DNA from: Burkholderiaceae bacterium 16
GTDB taxonomy: Bacteria > Pseudomonadota > Gammaproteobacteria > Burkholderiales > Burkholderiaceae
Assembly (NCBI GenBank): GCA_000955785.1
Contig: JYOD01000061.1
Location: forward strand, 1-64,000
Direction: 5' to 3'
DNA: 64,000 bases
In this document: in pieces, positions 1 to 9,090 of the stretch
Layout of the letters: every line of letters starts with the position of its first letter
Position numbering within the stretch: position 1 is the stretch's first letter
Program-made: the position numbers and the translations under genes
Notes under the pieces: generated by a model
Databases searched by the model: none
What the model saw: the letters and a program-made list of their open reading frames with translations, nothing else
What the model was told of the DNA's origin: nothing

Positions 1-14
1 TGCTCGGCACACAC

Positions 15-43
15 AAAAAACCGCGCACAAGGCGCGGTTTTTT
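15..43 (-). terminator. Intrinsic terminator downstream of typA
   Basis: Six A residues and CCGCGC (15-26) pair with GCGCGG and six T residues (32-43) around a 5-base loop. The hairpin has T-runs on both strands, so it can work in both directions. It lies about 30 bases beyond the typA stop codon and may also serve a gene left of the window. Confidence 0.85.
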
Positions 44-71
44 GTTGGCAAGACTGCCCGAGGCGAAACGC

Positions 72-1892
72 TTACGCGGTTTCGCGCGAAGCACGCTTAC
101 GCTCGTGCTCCTTCAGGTGACGCTTGCGCAGGCGGATGCTCTTCGGCGTGATCTCGACCAGCTCGTCGTCGGCGATGAATTCCACGGCGTATTCCAGCGA
201 CATCTGGATCGGCGGCACCAGGCGCACGGCTTCGTCGGTACCCGAGGCGCGCACGTTGGTCAGCTGCTTGCCCTTGATCGGGTTCACGACCAGGTCGTTG
301 TCGCGGCTATGGATGCCGATGATCATGCCTTCGTAAAGCGCATCGCCCGGCTTGACGAACATGCGGCCGCGGTCCTGCAGCTTCCACAGTGCGTAGGCCA
401 CGGCATCGCCGTCGTCCTGCGAGATCAGCACACCGTTGTGGCGCTCACCCAGGCCGCCTTCGCGCACGGGCGCGTAGTCGTCGAAGATGTGGCTGATCAG
501 GCCGGTGCCGCGCGTCAGCGTCAGGAACTCGCCTTGGAAGCCGATCAGGCCACGTGCCGGAACGCGGTACTCGAGGCGGGTGCGGCCCTTGCCGTCCGAT
601 GCCATGTCGAGCAGTTCACCCTTGCGGCGGCCCAGTTCTTCCATCACGCTGCCCTGGTGGCCGTCTTCGACGTCCACGGTCAGCAGTTCGTACGGCTCGT
701 GCTTGACGCCGTCAATTTCCTTGAACACCACGCGCGGGCGCGACACGGCCAGCTCGTAGCCTTCGCGGCGCATGTTTTCCAGCAGGATGGTCAGGTGCAG
801 TTCACCGCGGCCCGACACTTCGAAGATGGTGTCGTCGCCGGTCTCGGCCACGCGCAGCGCCACGTTCGACTTCAGTTCGCGGTCCAGGCGCTCGCGCAGC
901 TGGCGGCTGGTCACGAACTTGCCTTCGCGGCCTGCCAGCGGCGAGGTGTTGACGCAGAAGTTCATGGTCAGCGTGGGCTCGTCCACCTTCAGCATCGGCA
1001 GCGCGTCCTGCGCGTCCGGTGCGCACACGGTGCAACCGATGCCCAGTTCTTCGATGCCGTTGATCAGCACGATGTCGCCGGCTTCGGCTTCCGCCACGAT
1101 TTCGCGCTCCAGGCCCTGGAACTTCAGCACCTGGTTGATACGACCCTTGATGGGGTTGCCTTCCGGGCCGAACTTGACCACCACGTCTTGCAGCGAGCGA
1201 GCGCGGCCACGCGAAATGCGGCCCACGCCGATCTTGCCGACATAGCTGTTGTAATCGAGCGAGATGATCTGCAGCTGCAGGGGGCCATCCGGGTTGTCGT
1301 CACGGACGGGCACCTTGGACAGCACCGTCTCGAACAGCGGCTTCATATCGCCTTCGCGCACGTCGTCGGTCAGGCCGGCGTAGCCGTTCAGGCCCGAAGC
1401 GTAGATCACCGGGAAATCGAGCTGTTCGTCGGTGGCGCCCAGCTTGTCGAACAGGTCGAAAGTCTGGTTGATCACCCATTCCGGACGCGCGCCCGGACGG
1501 TCGACCTTGTTGATGACCACGATCGGCTTCAGGCCCAGCGCCAGCGCCTTGCGCGTGACGAAACGGGTCTGCGGCATCGGGCCTTCAACGGCGTCGACCA
1601 GCAGCAGCACGCCGTCGACCATCGACAACACGCGCTCCACTTCACCGCCGAAGTCGGCGTGGCCAGGGGTGTCGACGATATTGATATGGGTGCCGTTGTA
1701 TTCGACAGCGCAATTCTTCGCGAGGATGGTGATCCCGCGTTCCTTTTCAATGTCGTTCGAATCCATCACGCGCTCGACCACTTGCTGGTTGTCGCGGAAG
1801 GTGCCTGCCTGGCGCAGGAGTTGGTCGACCAGAGTGGTCTTGCCATGATCGACGTGAGCGATGATGGCGATATTGCGGATGGCGCGGGTCAT
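72..1892 (-). CDS. typA: Translational GTPase TypA/BipA
   Basis: 606-residue ribosome-binding GTPase of the EF-G-like family, involved in ribosome assembly and stress or cold adaptation. The P-loop AHVDHGKT is at residues 12-19, the G3 motif DTPGHADF near 77-84 and the NKVD base-recognition motif near 131. These are followed by EF-Tu domain 2, EF-G-like domains and the BipA C-terminal region, and the length is normal for the family. The ATG at 1892 gives the usual [19 protein letters not shown] start; the frame stays open 34 codons further upstream, but that stretch is unlike TypA and crosses the promoter. It is a single-gene unit, divergent from the marR/efflux operon. Confidence 0.97.
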   Translation of the reverse strand: MTRAIRNIAIIAHVDHGKTTLVDQLLRQAGTFRDNQQVVERVMDSNDIEKERGITILAKNCAVEYNGTHINIVDTPGHADFGGEVERVLSMVDGVLLLVDAVEGPMPQTRFVTRKALALGLKPIVVINKVDRPGARPEWVINQTFDLFDKLGATDEQLDFPVIYASGLNGYAGLTDDVREGDMKPLFETVLSKVPVRDDNPDGPLQLQIISLDYNSYVGKIGVGRISRGRARSLQDVVVKFGPEGNPIKGRINQVLKFQGLEREIVAEAEAGDIVLINGIEELGIGCTVCAPDAQDALPMLKVDEPTLTMNFCVNTSPLAGREGKFVTSRQLRERLDRELKSNVALRVAETGDDTIFEVSGRGELHLTILLENMRREGYELAVSRPRVVFKEIDGVKHEPYELLTVDVEDGHQGSVMEELGRRKGELLDMASDGKGRTRLEYRVPARGLIGFQGEFLTLTRGTGLISHIFDDYAPVREGGLGERHNGVLISQDDGDAVAYALWKLQDRGRMFVKPGDALYEGMIIGIHSRDNDLVVNPIKGKQLTNVRASGTDEAVRLVPPIQMSLEYAVEFIADDELVEITPKSIRLRKRHLKEHERKRASRETA

Positions 1893-1937
1893 TGCAGCGT
1901 CTCGCTTTGGGGGCTGAGCATCAAAAGATAACCCGAA

Positions 1938-1946
1938 ATTATAGCA
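1938..1946 (-). promoter_or_regulatory. Probable typA promoter (extended -10)
   Basis: On the minus strand the sequence reads TGCTATAAT, an extended -10 element with a perfect TATAAT hexamer. It would place a transcription start near 1931, about 40 bases before the typA ATG. No good -35 is visible, which is common for TGn-type promoters. Confidence 0.55.
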
Positions 1947-2014
1947 TGCTGCGGCGCAAAACCCGAGGCCGACATTCGGAGGCTTCTTACCCACCCCGCT
2001 CGACTAGATTTGGA

Positions 2015-2061
2015 TTATTGCGTCATTAGCAATAACAAATTGCCCTCCTTGCGATTAGCAA
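2015..2061. promoter_or_regulatory. Two related dyads, candidate MarR operators
   Basis: Dyad 1 (2015-2035) is TTATTGC-N7-GCAATAA, a perfect inverted repeat. Dyad 2 (2049-2061) is TTGC-N5-GCAA. Both contain the shared core ATTAGCAA and their centres are about 30 bp apart. Dyad 2 overlaps the -35 of the promoter called at 2049-2077. Position and symmetry suit autoregulation by the MarR protein encoded just downstream. Binding by this protein is an inference. Confidence 0.55.
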
Positions 2062-2077
2062 ATCGTGAACATATAGT
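2049..2077 (+). promoter_or_regulatory. Probable sigma-70 promoter of marR/efflux operon
   Basis: TTGCGA (2049-2054), a 17-bp spacer and TATAGT (2072-2077) give a near-consensus promoter. The expected start is near 2084, about 33 bases before the marR ATG. The -35 lies inside a dyad, so a bound repressor would block polymerase. Confidence 0.6.
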
Positions 2078-2116
2078 TGCCACGACAAACATTGCAGCGA
2101 CAAGCACCCGAGCGAG

Positions 2117-2596
2117 ATGTCCGAGCAGACCCAATCCACTCCCGATGACACCCACCCCTTCGACCCGGCCGAATACTCCATGGGCGAAAGCGTGGGCTAC
2201 CTGATGGCACGCGCCAAGAACGTGTTGTCGCACGAGGTGGAGCAGGAGGTGACCGGCCTGGACATCACGCATGCCCAGGCAACCTGCCTGATGATGCTGG
2301 CCGCTGGCCGTGGCAGCACGGTGACCGACCTGGGCCGGGAACTCAACACTGACATGGGTTCGGTCACGCGCCTGCTCAGCCGCATGGAAAAACGCGGCCT
2401 GATCGAGCGCCAGCGCAGCGATGCCGACCGGCGCGTGGTCGACCTGTCGATCACTCCCGCCGGCCGGATCCTGGTGGACGAGTTGCCCCGGATCTACTGC
2501 CGCGTGCTGAACCGGCATTTCAGGGGCTTTTCCGAAACCGAGTTGCAGACCTTCCGCTCGATGCTGCACCGGATCATCAGCAACAACAGCGGCTAG
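2117..2596 (+). CDS. MarR-family transcriptional regulator
   Basis: 159 residues with a winged helix-turn-helix of the MarR type. The helix containing MGSVTRLLSRMEKRGLI (about 76-92) is the DNA-recognition helix, and the wing segment ERQRSDADRRVVDLSIT follows directly. MarR proteins are dimeric repressors released by small aromatic or lipophilic ligands. The gene lies 100 bases upstream of a three-gene efflux operon on the same strand, the usual arrangement for EmrR-like control. Two dyads overlap the presumed promoter. The Shine-Dalgarno is weak (GAGCGAG directly before ATG). The ligand cannot be read from the sequence. Confidence 0.9.
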   Translation: MSEQTQSTPDDTHPFDPAEYSMGESVGYLMARAKNVLSHEVEQEVTGLDITHAQATCLMMLAAGRGSTVTDLGRELNTDMGSVTRLLSRMEKRGLIERQRSDADRRVVDLSITPAGRILVDELPRIYCRVLNRHFRGFSETELQTFRSMLHRIISNNSG

Positions 2597-2696
2597 CCAG
2601 CGTAACAGGCGCGCCTTTGCCAAGCCTCCCGTCCACTGCCGTCCCGACCTCTCGAATAAAAGAACAAACAATAAGGCTCTGTCGTTCCGCACCCAG

Positions 2697-4202
2697 ATGA
2701 ATCAAGCTCTCTCCTCTCTCGCCCTGTCGCCGCGCGCAAGCGCGGCGGGCCGCCGGGCCGGCACGCTGGCGCTGACGGCGCTCGCGGCCGCGGTTCTCGC
2801 GGGTTGCGCCGCGTTCGGCAATTCGCACAGCACGCAGACTGTCACCGCCCCTGGCACTCTTGCCAGCGCCCAGTCCCTGCCCTCGCAGCACGGCCAATGG
2901 CCCTCGCTCGACTGGATCGACCAGTTCAAGGATGCGCAGTTGCGCGGCCTGGTCGACGAGGCGGTAAAGGACAGCCCTGACCTGCAAGCCGCCTTCGCCC
3001 GCGTGGAAGCCTCGCGCGCGATGGCCGACGCCACCCGCAGCGCCCTGTATCCGCAGGTCGACTTCCAGGGCAGCCTGGTACGCCAGCGCTTTTCCGAGAC
3101 CGACCTGTTCGAAGGCACGCCGCTGGCCGGTTCGTGGCAAAACCAGACGCGCCTGCAGGCTGGCCTGTCGTACGAGTTCGATTTCTGGGGCAAGAATCGC
3201 GCGGCGCTCGAAGCCGCGCTGTCCGACGACCGCGCCGCCGAGGCCGAAAGCCAGGCCTCGCGCCTGATCCTGACCACATCCGTGGCCCGCACCTACGCGC
3301 GCCTTGCCGCCTTGTACGCGCAACGCGATGTGGCCGAGCGCGCCATCGCCCAGCGGCGCGGCCTGACCCAGTTGTCGAGCGAGCGTCTCAGCGCCGGGCT
3401 GGATACCCAGGTGGAAACCACCCAGGCACGCGGCACGGTGGCATCGGCGCAAACCGACCTGCTGCGCGTGGACGAAGACATCACGCTGGCGCGCAACCAG
3501 CTCGCCGCCCTGCTGGGCAAGGGCCCGGACCGCGGCCTGGCGATCCAGCGCCCGACCATCCTGGCGCAAGACACGCCGCAACTGCCGGACAACCTCACCA
3601 TCGACTTGCTGGGCCGCCGCCCCGACCTGGTTGCAGCCCGCTGGCGCGTCGAGGCCAGCAGCAAGGATATCGAGGTGGCGCGCGCGGAATTCCTGCCCGC
3701 CGTCAGCCTGTCCGCCTTCGCCGGCGTCGCCTCGCTGGACCCCGCCAATCTGCTTATGAGCATCAGCCGGACCTTTGGCATCGGCCCGGCCGTCCGCCTG
3801 CCGATTTTCGAGGGTGGCAAGCTGCGCGCCAACCTGAAGGGCAAGTACGCGCAATACGACCTCGCCGCGGCCAACTACAACCAGACGCTGGTCGACGCGC
3901 TGCGCGAAACCGCCGATACGGTCGCCAGCATCCGCAGCGTAGACACACAGATCACGGCCCAGCGCGAAGCACTCGCCCTGGCCGAGCGGGCTTACTCGCT
4001 GGCCACCATCCGCTACAAGGCCGGACTGGGCACCCAGCTCACCGTGCTCAATGCCGAAAGCAATGTGCTGCAGCAGCGCCGCCTTGCCACCGACCTGCAG
4101 GCGCGCCGCCTGGACCTGCAAATGGGCCTGATGAAAGCGCTCGGCGGGGGCTACCAGGAACAGGCCGAAGGCACGCAAAAGCCGGCCGAGGCACGCGGCT
4201 AA
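2697..4202 (+). CDS. Outer-membrane efflux lipoprotein (NodT/OprM, TolC superfamily)
   Basis: 501 residues. A hydrophobic signal segment ends in the lipobox LAGC (lipid-attached Cys near 37), so the protein should be a lipoprotein of the outer membrane. Two outer-membrane-efflux repeats follow (roughly 80-270 and 290-480), rich in alanine and amphipathic helices, including a LLGRRPDLVAARWRVEA segment typical of NodT/OprM proteins. It would form the exit duct for the EmrAB-like pump encoded downstream. The gap to the adaptor gene is 74 bases. Length and repeat structure are typical. Confidence 0.92.
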   Translation: MNQALSSLALSPRASAAGRRAGTLALTALAAAVLAGCAAFGNSHSTQTVTAPGTLASAQSLPSQHGQWPSLDWIDQFKDAQLRGLVDEAVKDSPDLQAAFARVEASRAMADATRSALYPQVDFQGSLVRQRFSETDLFEGTPLAGSWQNQTRLQAGLSYEFDFWGKNRAALEAALSDDRAAEAESQASRLILTTSVARTYARLAALYAQRDVAERAIAQRRGLTQLSSERLSAGLDTQVETTQARGTVASAQTDLLRVDEDITLARNQLAALLGKGPDRGLAIQRPTILAQDTPQLPDNLTIDLLGRRPDLVAARWRVEASSKDIEVARAEFLPAVSLSAFAGVASLDPANLLMSISRTFGIGPAVRLPIFEGGKLRANLKGKYAQYDLAAANYNQTLVDALRETADTVASIRSVDTQITAQREALALAERAYSLATIRYKAGLGTQLTVLNAESNVLQQRRLATDLQARRLDLQMGLMKALGGGYQEQAEGTQKPAEARG

Positions 4203-4276
4203 GCCCGCCCCTCGCAGCGCAGGCACAGACAACAAGAACAGACCAACGGTACCGACAGCATTCTTCAAAGACGATC

Positions 4277-5527
4277 ATGAGCGATAACAAGCAAGCGGCC
4301 CAGACTCCCGCCTCCCAGGCGGCCCCCGTCAACAACAACGGCAAGCGCAAGCGCCTGCTGCTTTCCCTGACCGCCGCGGTAGTGGTGGCCGGCGTGGGCT
4401 ATGGCGTCTACTGGGGCCTGTACGCGCGCCATTTCGAAAGCACCGACGACGCCTATGTGGCGGGTAATGTCGTGCAGGTTACGCCGCTGGTGGGCGGCAC
4501 CGTGATCTCGATCGCGGCCGACGACACGCAACTGGTCACTGCCGGTCAGCCCTTGATCCAGCTCGACCGCGCCGACTCCCAGGTCGCCCTGGAACAAGCC
4601 GAAGCGCAGCTGGCGCAAGCCGTGCGCGAGGTCCGCACCCTCTACGTCAATAACGGTTCGCTGGCAGCCAACGTGGCGATGCGCGAGGCCGATGTGGCCA
4701 AGGCGAAGGAAGACCTCAGGCGGCGCATGGCCATCGCCAACTCCGGCGCGGTGTCGGGTGAAGAGATTTCGCACGCCCAGACGGCGCTGACGGCAGCCCA
4801 GTCGGCGCTGTCGGCAACACGCGAGCAACTGGCGTCCAACAAGGTGCTGACCGACCAGACCACGGTGGAGAAGCATCCCAATGTGCAGCGTGCCGCGGCC
4901 AACCTGCGTGCCGCCTACCTCGCGTTCGCGCGCTCGACCCTGCCGGCGCCGGTGACGGGCTACGTGGCCAAGCGTTCGGTGCAGGTGGGCCAGCGCGTGG
5001 CACCGGGCGCGCCGCTGATGGCCGTGGTGCCGCTGGACCAGGTGTGGATCGACGCCAACTTCAAGGAAGTGCAGATCACGCATATGCGTGTTGGCCAGCC
5101 GGTCACGCTGGAGGCCGACCTGTACGGATCCAAGGTGACTTACAACGGCAAGGTGGAGGGTTTCTCGGCCGGTACCGGCTCGGCCTTCTCGCTGCTGCCC
5201 GCGCAGAATGCCACCGGCAACTGGATCAAGGTGGTCCAGCGCCTGCCGGTACGTATCGCGCTGGATCCGAAGCAACTGAAGGACCACCCGCTGCGTGTCG
5301 GCCTGTCGATGAACGTGACCGTCGACGTGCGCAAGGAAGAAGGCGCTGCGATGTCCAACACCACGGTCGCCCGTCCGATGCAGACCGACGTCTATGAAAA
5401 GGTCGCGCAGGACGCCGACGCGCTGATCGCCCGCATCATCACGCTGAACAATGGCGGCCGCCAGGCGGCCGAACCCATGGCAGCGCCGGTTGCAGCCCCC
5501 GCCTCGGCCAAGCCCGCCAACACCTGA
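4277..5527 (+). CDS. emrA: EmrA/HlyD-family periplasmic adaptor of MFS efflux pump
   Basis: 416 residues. A short basic cytoplasmic tail (KRKR near 23-26) is followed by one membrane segment (about 27-48) and then a membrane-fusion fold: a biotinyl-lipoyl-like half-motif beginning STDDAYVAGNVVQVTPLVGG, a long alpha-helical hairpin (about 110-190), the second half-motif RSTLPAPVTGYVAKRSVQVG and a beta-barrel. This is the EmrA architecture. It links the inner-membrane EmrB-like pump to the outer-membrane lipoprotein. I chose the ATG at 4277; the same frame is open far upstream only because of base composition. Its stop is two bases from the emrB ATG. Confidence 0.93.
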   Translation: MSDNKQAAQTPASQAAPVNNNGKRKRLLLSLTAAVVVAGVGYGVYWGLYARHFESTDDAYVAGNVVQVTPLVGGTVISIAADDTQLVTAGQPLIQLDRADSQVALEQAEAQLAQAVREVRTLYVNNGSLAANVAMREADVAKAKEDLRRRMAIANSGAVSGEEISHAQTALTAAQSALSATREQLASNKVLTDQTTVEKHPNVQRAAANLRAAYLAFARSTLPAPVTGYVAKRSVQVGQRVAPGAPLMAVVPLDQVWIDANFKEVQITHMRVGQPVTLEADLYGSKVTYNGKVEGFSAGTGSAFSLLPAQNATGNWIKVVQRLPVRIALDPKQLKDHPLRVGLSMNVTVDVRKEEGAAMSNTTVARPMQTDVYEKVAQDADALIARIITLNNGGRQAAEPMAAPVAAPASAKPANT

Positions 5528-5529
5528 AC

Positions 5530-7131
5530 ATGGCCACTTCCATCCCCGCGCGCGACGGCGCCGCTCCCGACGCCCCGGCGCCGGCTGCGCGCACTGCGCC
5601 AGTACCGCTCTCGGGCGGCAAGCTGATCATCGGCACCATCGCGCTGTCGCTGGCCACGTTCATGAACGTGCTCGATTCGTCCATCGCCAACGTGTCGATT
5701 CCAGCGATTTCGGGCGACCTCGGCGTGGCACCCAATCAGGGCACATGGGTCATCACCTCGTTCGCGGTGGCCAACGCGATCTCGGTGCCGCTCACAGGCT
5801 GGTTGACAACGCGCTTTGGGGCGGTACGCCTGTTCATCACATCGATCCTGCTGTTCGTGCTCTCGTCGTGGCTGTGCGGCGTCGCGCCCAACCTGGAAGT
5901 CTTGCTGGCGGCGCGCGTGCTGCAAGGCGCCGTGGCCGGGCCCATGATCCCGCTGTCGCAATCGCTGCTGCTATCGAGCTATCCACCGCAGAAGAGCACC
6001 ATGGCGCTGGCGCTATGGGGCATGACCACCCTGGTGGCGCCGATCATGGGACCGCTGCTGGGCGGCTGGATCTCGGACAACATGACCTGGCCGTGGATCT
6101 TCTACATCAACATCCCGGTGGGCGTCGGCGCTGCCTATGCCACCTGGGCGATCTACCGCGACCGCGAAACGCCCGTCAAGATCCTGCCGATCGACCGGAT
6201 CGGGCTGGCGCTGCTGGTGATCTGGGTGGGGTCGATGCAGCTCATGCTCGACAAAGGCAAAGAGCTGGACTGGTTCCACTCGACCTCGATCGTGGTGCTG
6301 ACCGTGGTGGCCATTGTCGGATTCCTGTTCTTCCTTATCTGGGAGAGCTATGAAAAACACCCGATCGTGGATATCACGCTGTTCAAGGGCCGCAATTTCA
6401 GCGCTGGCGTGGTAGCCATCTCGGTCGCGTATGGACTGTTCTTCGGCAACCTGGTGATCCTGCCGCTGTGGCTGCAAACCATCGTCGGCTATACCGCGAC
6501 CAATGCCGGCATCGTGATGGCTCCGGTCGGGATCTTCGCTATCCTGCTGTCTCCGTTGATCGGGAAGAACCTGCCGAAGATGGATGCCCGCTGGGTCGCC
6601 ACGGTGGCCTTCATCACCTTTGGCGTGGTCAGCCTGATGCGTTCGGGATTCACCCTGCAGGTCGACACCCGCTCGCTGATGATCCCGACGCTGATCCAGG
6701 GTGCAGCGATGGCGATGTTCTTTATCCCGCTGACCTCGATCATCCTGTCGGGCCAGCCGCCGGAGAAGATCCCGTCGGCCTCGGGCGTCTCCAACTTCGT
6801 GCGGATCACCTTCGGCGCGATCGGCGCTTCGATCTCGACCACTATCTGGGAAAACCGCACGGCGATGCATCACGCGCAGCTGGTGGAACAGGTCAATCCT
6901 TACAACCCGGCCTACGCCGACCAACTGAATCACCTGATGCAGTTGGGCATGAGCCAGGCCCAGGCCATTGGCCAGATCGAGCGCAGCATTTCGCAGCAGG
7001 CAGCCATGCTCGGCGCCAACGACATCTTCTGGATCTCTGGCGTGCTGTTCTTCGTGCTGATTTTTTTCGTCTGGCTAACCAAGCCGAAAAAGGGAGGCGA
7101 CCTTGACGCCTCCGCCGCCGGAGCGCACTAA
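5530..7131 (+). CDS. emrB: EmrB/QacA-type MFS drug exporter (DHA2, 14 TM)
   Basis: 533 residues with about 14 predicted membrane segments. The motif LATFMNVLDSSIANVSIPAI in TM1 is characteristic of DHA2 drug:proton antiporters, and GWLTTRFGAVRLF in the loop after TM2 is the MFS motif A. The N-terminal 30 residues are Pro/Ala-rich and cytoplasmic. It should drive proton-coupled export of hydrophobic drugs through the adaptor and outer-membrane lipoprotein encoded immediately upstream (2-base gap). Substrates are unknown; EmrB relatives export uncouplers, nalidixate or fusaric-acid-like compounds. Confidence 0.93.
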   Translation: MATSIPARDGAAPDAPAPAARTAPVPLSGGKLIIGTIALSLATFMNVLDSSIANVSIPAISGDLGVAPNQGTWVITSFAVANAISVPLTGWLTTRFGAVRLFITSILLFVLSSWLCGVAPNLEVLLAARVLQGAVAGPMIPLSQSLLLSSYPPQKSTMALALWGMTTLVAPIMGPLLGGWISDNMTWPWIFYINIPVGVGAAYATWAIYRDRETPVKILPIDRIGLALLVIWVGSMQLMLDKGKELDWFHSTSIVVLTVVAIVGFLFFLIWESYEKHPIVDITLFKGRNFSAGVVAISVAYGLFFGNLVILPLWLQTIVGYTATNAGIVMAPVGIFAILLSPLIGKNLPKMDARWVATVAFITFGVVSLMRSGFTLQVDTRSLMIPTLIQGAAMAMFFIPLTSIILSGQPPEKIPSASGVSNFVRITFGAIGASISTTIWENRTAMHHAQLVEQVNPYNPAYADQLNHLMQLGMSQAQAIGQIERSISQQAAMLGANDIFWISGVLFFVLIFFVWLTKPKKGGDLDASAAGAH

Positions 7132-7158
7132 GCCAAGCAAGTGCTTCGCGCCCCCGGC

Positions 7159-7188
7159 GAGGCCGGTGCCCTCGCAGGCATCGGCCTC
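7159..7188. terminator. Strong hairpin between convergent emrB and rnk-like genes
   Basis: GAGGCCGGTGCC (7159-7170) pairs over 12 positions (one G-T) with GGCATCGGCCTC (7177-7188) around a 6-base loop. It sits between two converging genes. There is no T-run on either strand, so it may block 3' exonucleases or assist Rho rather than act as a classical intrinsic terminator. Confidence 0.4.
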
Positions 7189-7243
7189 CCGCCCCCCCAA
7201 TCGCCAATCGCCGGCGTACCTGCTCGACCCTCCCCCCACTGGT

Positions 7244-7624
7244 TCAGGCCGGCAGGATTTCCTGCACTACGAATTCGACTGACTGCGCACCATCGGAGAT
7301 GGGCAGGCGGACATGCCATCCAGCCGGCGCCCCTAGCAACGCCATGCCGGCGGGCGACAGGATAGATAGCTGTCCGCGCCGGAAATCCGCCTCATCGGGG
7401 TAGAGGATGCGCCAGACAAAGTGCTCGCGGTGCTGCGCCTCAATGCAGAGAAAAGGCGCATTCAGCGTGACCACCTCGCGCGGCCGGTTGGCGGAGGCGC
7501 CGACCACGGCACGCCCGATGACTCCGCGGATGGACTTGCGCTGGAGCGCCGCCGTCCGTTGATCGGCGGCGAGCGCATTCAGGCGTTCGATATCGCAGGG
7601 GGTGAGGAAGACTGTCTTTCGCAT
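7244..7624 (-). CDS. rnk: Rnk-like protein (GreA/GreB C-terminal domain family)
   Basis: 126 residues. The N-terminal half is a short helical arm (KTVFLTPCDIERLNALAAD). The C-terminal half (about 55-126) is the FKBP-like GreA/GreB C-terminal domain, with VVTLNAPFLCIEAQ, ILYPDEADFRRGQLSILSP and PAGMALLGAPAG, the pattern of the nucleoside-diphosphate-kinase regulator Rnk. Rnk binds RNA polymerase near the secondary channel but lacks the long Gre coiled coil. I chose the ATG at 7624 because GGGAG stands 5 bases upstream; the frame can be extended 12 codons. Monocistronic. Confidence 0.8.
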   Translation of the reverse strand: MRKTVFLTPCDIERLNALAADQRTAALQRKSIRGVIGRAVVGASANRPREVVTLNAPFLCIEAQHREHFVWRILYPDEADFRRGQLSILSPAGMALLGAPAGWHVRLPISDGAQSVEFVVQEILPA

Positions 7625-8040
7625 GCTGACTCCCGGTGTCAACGCGCGCGACGTGGTCACGCGTGTGGCATTTGGCTTCTGGGGGGAGCGAGGTTCGGCC
7701 CGGTGCGCTGCGCTTCGACCCGCCTTGGGGGCGGATCAGGCAGCGTACCGGGCGGCAGCGAGCGAGGCGGCTGTTGCCGCGCGTAGGAGCAGGACGAGGC
7801 GGTTCACGAAGGCTCTGCAGTCGTGCCGCGTGTGCCCGGACGCAGGATGCGCCGGTTTCCGCGGAAGATATTTTATATTTAAACAAATATCTGCCACAAA
7901 GGAAAGGCATCGCGCCAGCCCTGCGCGCTTTCGCCGCGGTTCTCGTTATTTGAAGCGGCCTTCTTGCGCGATGCAACACGTTGGCAGCGACAAAGTCAGG
8001 CCGATGCGCCATTCGGGGCAGGGCCGGGCGCCCCGCCTCC
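7625..8040. other. 416-bp intergenic region between rnk-like gene and truB
   Basis: Both flanking genes are on the minus strand, so this holds the rnk promoter region and the 3' region of truB. I see no convincing gene: the open frames here have compositions unlike proteins. The only clear structure is the AT-rich dyad at 7866-7892. Confidence 0.5.
7866..7892. repeat. AT-rich perfect inverted repeat
   Basis: AGATATTT (7866-7873) and AAATATCT (7885-7892) form a perfect 8-bp inverted repeat with an 11-bp AT-only-but-one spacer. It is an abrupt AT island in GC-rich surroundings, about 245 bases upstream of the rnk-like ATG. It could be an operator or a nucleoid-protein site; no protein is suggested by the sequence. 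Confidence 0.5.
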
Positions 8041-8988
8041 CTATAGCTTGACCAGCCGCTCGGGACGGAGCGCCCCTTCGCGCATGCGTGCCACGCCCAA
8101 CAGGCGCTGCGGTGCATCGCCATAGACGCGGGCGAGGTCGCCCTCCGCCAGCGCGGTGCCGGCGGGCAGGTCGCGCTGCGCAATACGCTGCCCCTGCAGG
8201 AAGCGTCCCATCGCCGCCGCGTCGAGCGTCACCGGAACGCAGCGCTGCAACAAGGCATCGACCGGAGCCAGCAACGCCGGGCGTTCGTCATCGCTGCGCT
8301 GTTCGATCTGCTCAAGCGTGACCGCGCCGGCCAGGCTCAGGTCGCCAACCGCGGTGCGGCGCAAGCCGGTCAGGTGCGCGCCACAGCCAAGCGTCTCGCC
8401 GATATCTTCGGCCAGGGTGCGGATATACGTGCCCTTGCTGCAGGTCACGCGCATGCTGAAGGTGGGCGCCTGCGGCAAACCGCAATCCAGCAGCGTGATC
8501 TCGTGAATGGTGACGCGGCGCGCCGCGCGCTCCACCGTCTGGCCCGCGCGCGCGTACTCGTACAGCGGGCGTCCGTCTTTCTTCAGCGCGGAATGCATCG
8601 GTGGCACCTGCTCGATTTCCCCCGCGAAGCGCGTCATGGCTTCTCGCAGCGCCTCGATGTCGCATGTCACCGGGCGTTGCGCAATCGCCTCGCCTTCGGC
8701 ATCGCCGGTGGCGGTCTTGATCCCCAGGTGCACGGCCGCCTCGTAGGTCTTGTCGGCCTCAAGCAGGTCCTGCGAAAACTTGGTCGCCTCGCCGAAGCAC
8801 AGCGGCAACAGCCCGGTGGCAAGCGGGTCGAGCGTGCCGGTATGGCCGGCCTTGAGCGCGCGCAGCAGGCGCTTGGCACGCACCAGCGCATCGTTGGACG
8901 ACAGGCCGAGCGGCTTGTCGAGCAGCAGTACACCATGCACCTCGCGGCGGGGCTGCCGGGGCGGGCGGTTGTTTTTGGGATCGGTCAT
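8041..8988 (-). CDS. truB: tRNA pseudouridine(55) synthase TruB
   Basis: 315 residues. It isomerises U55 in the T-loop of tRNAs. The catalytic Asp lies in GHTGTLDPLATGLLP (near residue 54), and the KPLGLSSNDAL segment before it is typical of TruB. The motif GTYIRTLAEDIGE (about 185-197) forms part of the active site, and a PUA-like C-terminal region follows (about 255-315). I used the ATG at 8988 rather than the upstream extension, which has no family similarity. It is the last gene of the rimP-nusA-infB-rbfA-truB run, separated from rbfA by 102 bases containing a terminator-like hairpin. Confidence 0.96.
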   Translation of the reverse strand: MTDPKNNRPPRQPRREVHGVLLLDKPLGLSSNDALVRAKRLLRALKAGHTGTLDPLATGLLPLCFGEATKFSQDLLEADKTYEAAVHLGIKTATGDAEGEAIAQRPVTCDIEALREAMTRFAGEIEQVPPMHSALKKDGRPLYEYARAGQTVERAARRVTIHEITLLDCGLPQAPTFSMRVTCSKGTYIRTLAEDIGETLGCGAHLTGLRRTAVGDLSLAGAVTLEQIEQRSDDERPALLAPVDALLQRCVPVTLDAAAMGRFLQGQRIAQRDLPAGTALAEGDLARVYGDAPQRLLGVARMREGALRPERLVKL

Positions 8989-9065
8989 GACGGGAGCAAT
9001 GTGGCGCCGGCGGGATTCTGAGCCCTGGCGCGACAAACGGAAACAAGACAAGCGGGAACAAGAAA

Positions 9066-9087
9066 ACGGCCCGTAATCACGGGCCGT
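9066..9087 (-). terminator. Terminator-like hairpin between rbfA and truB
   Basis: On the minus strand ACGGCCCG pairs with CGGGCCGT (arms 9080-9087 and 9066-9073, 6-base loop) followed by TTTTC. It begins four bases after the rbfA stop codon and lies before truB, so truB should be partly attenuated or have its own promoter. Confidence 0.7.
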
Positions 9088-9090
9088 CTT

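Noticed and set aside
3134-4276. A long N-terminal extension of the EmrA-like protein running through the outer-membrane lipoprotein gene
   Set aside because: The extension is Arg/Pro/Gly-rich nonsense in another frame of a clear lipoprotein gene. EmrA starts normally at 4277.
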